Below are positions 15,637 to 16,302 of a stretch of 16,302 bases of DNA, one piece after another. Each line of letters starts with the position of its first letter. The stretch's first letter is position 1. The DNA is taken from assembly GCA_013329355.1 (NCBI GenBank), contig DUKK01000084.1:1-16302 (forward strand), in the 5' to 3' direction. This stretch comes from Candidatus Poseidoniaceae archaeon. GTDB taxonomy: Archaea > Thermoplasmatota > Poseidoniia > Poseidoniales > Poseidoniaceae. Below the pieces are notes generated by a model. It saw only the letters and a list, made by a program, of their open reading frames with translations, did no database searches and was not told the DNA's origin. The position numbers and the translations under genes were made by a program.

Positions 15637-16302
15637 ATGGTGTCATTTTCTGATCTCGGAGTTTCCAGAGACTTGGTCAAGGTCCTAGCAAGTCAGGGCA
15701 TAAATCAACCGTTTGAAGTTCAGACAGAATCCATTCCCGACGGGATGTTAGGTAATGATTTATGTTGCCGTGCGCCAACAGGGTCAGGAAAGACATTAGC
15801 GTTTGGTCTGCCGCTAATCGAACGCACTAGACCGGCAGAGCCGGGTTTTCCGACCTCGCTAATATTGACACCAACTAGAGAATTAGCTGAACAAATATTT
15901 CAGGTATTAGACCCACTATCAAGAGAACTTGGTTTGTTTACCTACGCAGTTTATGGTGGCGTGTCTTACACTAAGCAATTTAGGGCGTTAGAACGGGGCG
16001 TCGATATACTCGTCGCTTGCCCTGGTAGATTAATCGATTTACTTGAGCGCGGGTCAATATCGCTTGAGGATACTGATATTGTAGTACTTGATGAAGCAGA
16101 CAGGATGGCAGATATGGGGTTCATGCAACCAGTTTGTCAAATAATCGACGAGTGTCGAATCGAGCGTCAAACAATTTTATTCAGTGCAACCTTGGATGAC
16201 GAAGTGGCAGACTTGGTTCGTGACTATCAAACTAATCCGGTTACCATCGAAGTCGGTCCCAAAGAGGTCTCAATGGAGAGCATGACGCATTATTTTTGGT
16301 TA
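15637..16302 (+). CDS. DEAD-box RNA helicase (3' partial)
   Basis: 222 codons are visible; the frame is open at the right edge, so RecA domain 2 is missing. ATG 15637 is preceded by GGAGAG about 11 bases upstream and starts right at the Q-motif region (FSDLGVSRDLV...). Motifs in order: Q29 of the Q motif, Walker A APTGSGKT (46-53), PTRELA (79-84), GG (107-108), CPGR (128-131, where TPGR is usual), DEAD in VLDEADRM (152-155) and SAT (184-186). All domain 1 ATPase residues are present, so an ATP-dependent RNA helicase in RNA remodelling, ribosome assembly or cold response is expected; the exact subfamily (RhlE- or DeaD-like) cannot be fixed from half the protein. Confidence 0.95.
   Translation, partial: MVSFSDLGVSRDLVKVLASQGINQPFEVQTESIPDGMLGNDLCCRAPTGSGKTLAFGLPLIERTRPAEPGFPTSLILTPTRELAEQIFQVLDPLSRELGLFTYAVYGGVSYTKQFRALERGVDILVACPGRLIDLLERGSISLEDTDIVVLDEADRMADMGFMQPVCQIIDECRIERQTILFSATLDDEVADLVRDYQTNPVTIEVGPKEVSMESMTHYFWL

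Noticed and set aside
15300..15680. A 126-codon minus-strand frame over the thiolase end and helicase start, and a 73-codon + frame at 15432-15653.
   Set aside because: Both overlap well-supported coding sequence in other frames and show no recognisable features.

Overview
The window reads as chromosomal DNA of an archaeon, most likely a marine planktonic euryarchaeon of the Marine Group II type (Ca. Poseidoniales) or a close relative. Direct support comes from a tRNA-Phe whose anticodon loop (CTGAAGA) and T-loop (TTCAAGT) are archaeal rather than bacterial, and from A/T-rich TATA-like elements upstream of several starts. Indirect support comes from a very large surface protein with FG-GAP and thrombospondin type 3-like repeats and a C-terminal membrane anchor, an architecture I associate with this lineage. 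The lineage call is inference. Base composition is moderate and even, and I see no insertion sequence, integrase, CRISPR array, rRNA or phage gene. No stretch longer than about 100 bases lacks a gene or tRNA.

Left part (1-5948, + strand): the 3' portion of a giant calcium-binding surface protein gene, truncated by the window edge, is followed 60 bases later by a soluble protein with two EF-hands and a C-terminal zinc ribbon. The second gene has a good Shine-Dalgarno. The two may be co-transcribed. They would place Ca2+-binding motifs outside the cell (TSP3-like) and inside it (EF-hands), and neither protein has a known function. This is the least explained part of the window.

Middle part (5950-8673): two peptidase-family genes are transcribed divergently. 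One is an M29/AmpS-like protein on the minus strand, in which three positions that normally bind metal are changed. The other is an intact M32 carboxypeptidase on the plus strand.

Minus-strand block (8675-14254): in transcription order this holds RNase PH of bacterial type, tRNA-Phe with an encoded CCA, a 700-residue membrane protein ending in a small-multidrug-export-like hydrophobic domain, a MogA-type molybdopterin adenylyltransferase overlapping it, a dihydroorotase, and a two-TM small protein. The membrane protein, mogA and pyrC look like one transcription unit, although their functions are not obviously related.

Right part (14350-16302, + strand): a complete acetyl-CoA acetyltransferase (thiolase) is followed by the first 222 codons of a DEAD-box RNA helicase, cut by the window edge. 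The housekeeping genes are ordinary. The points worth a second look are the Ca2+-linked surface/cytosol gene pair, the degenerate metal site of the M29-like protein, the RNase PH with an internal insertion next to a CCA-encoding tRNA, and the composite membrane protein.
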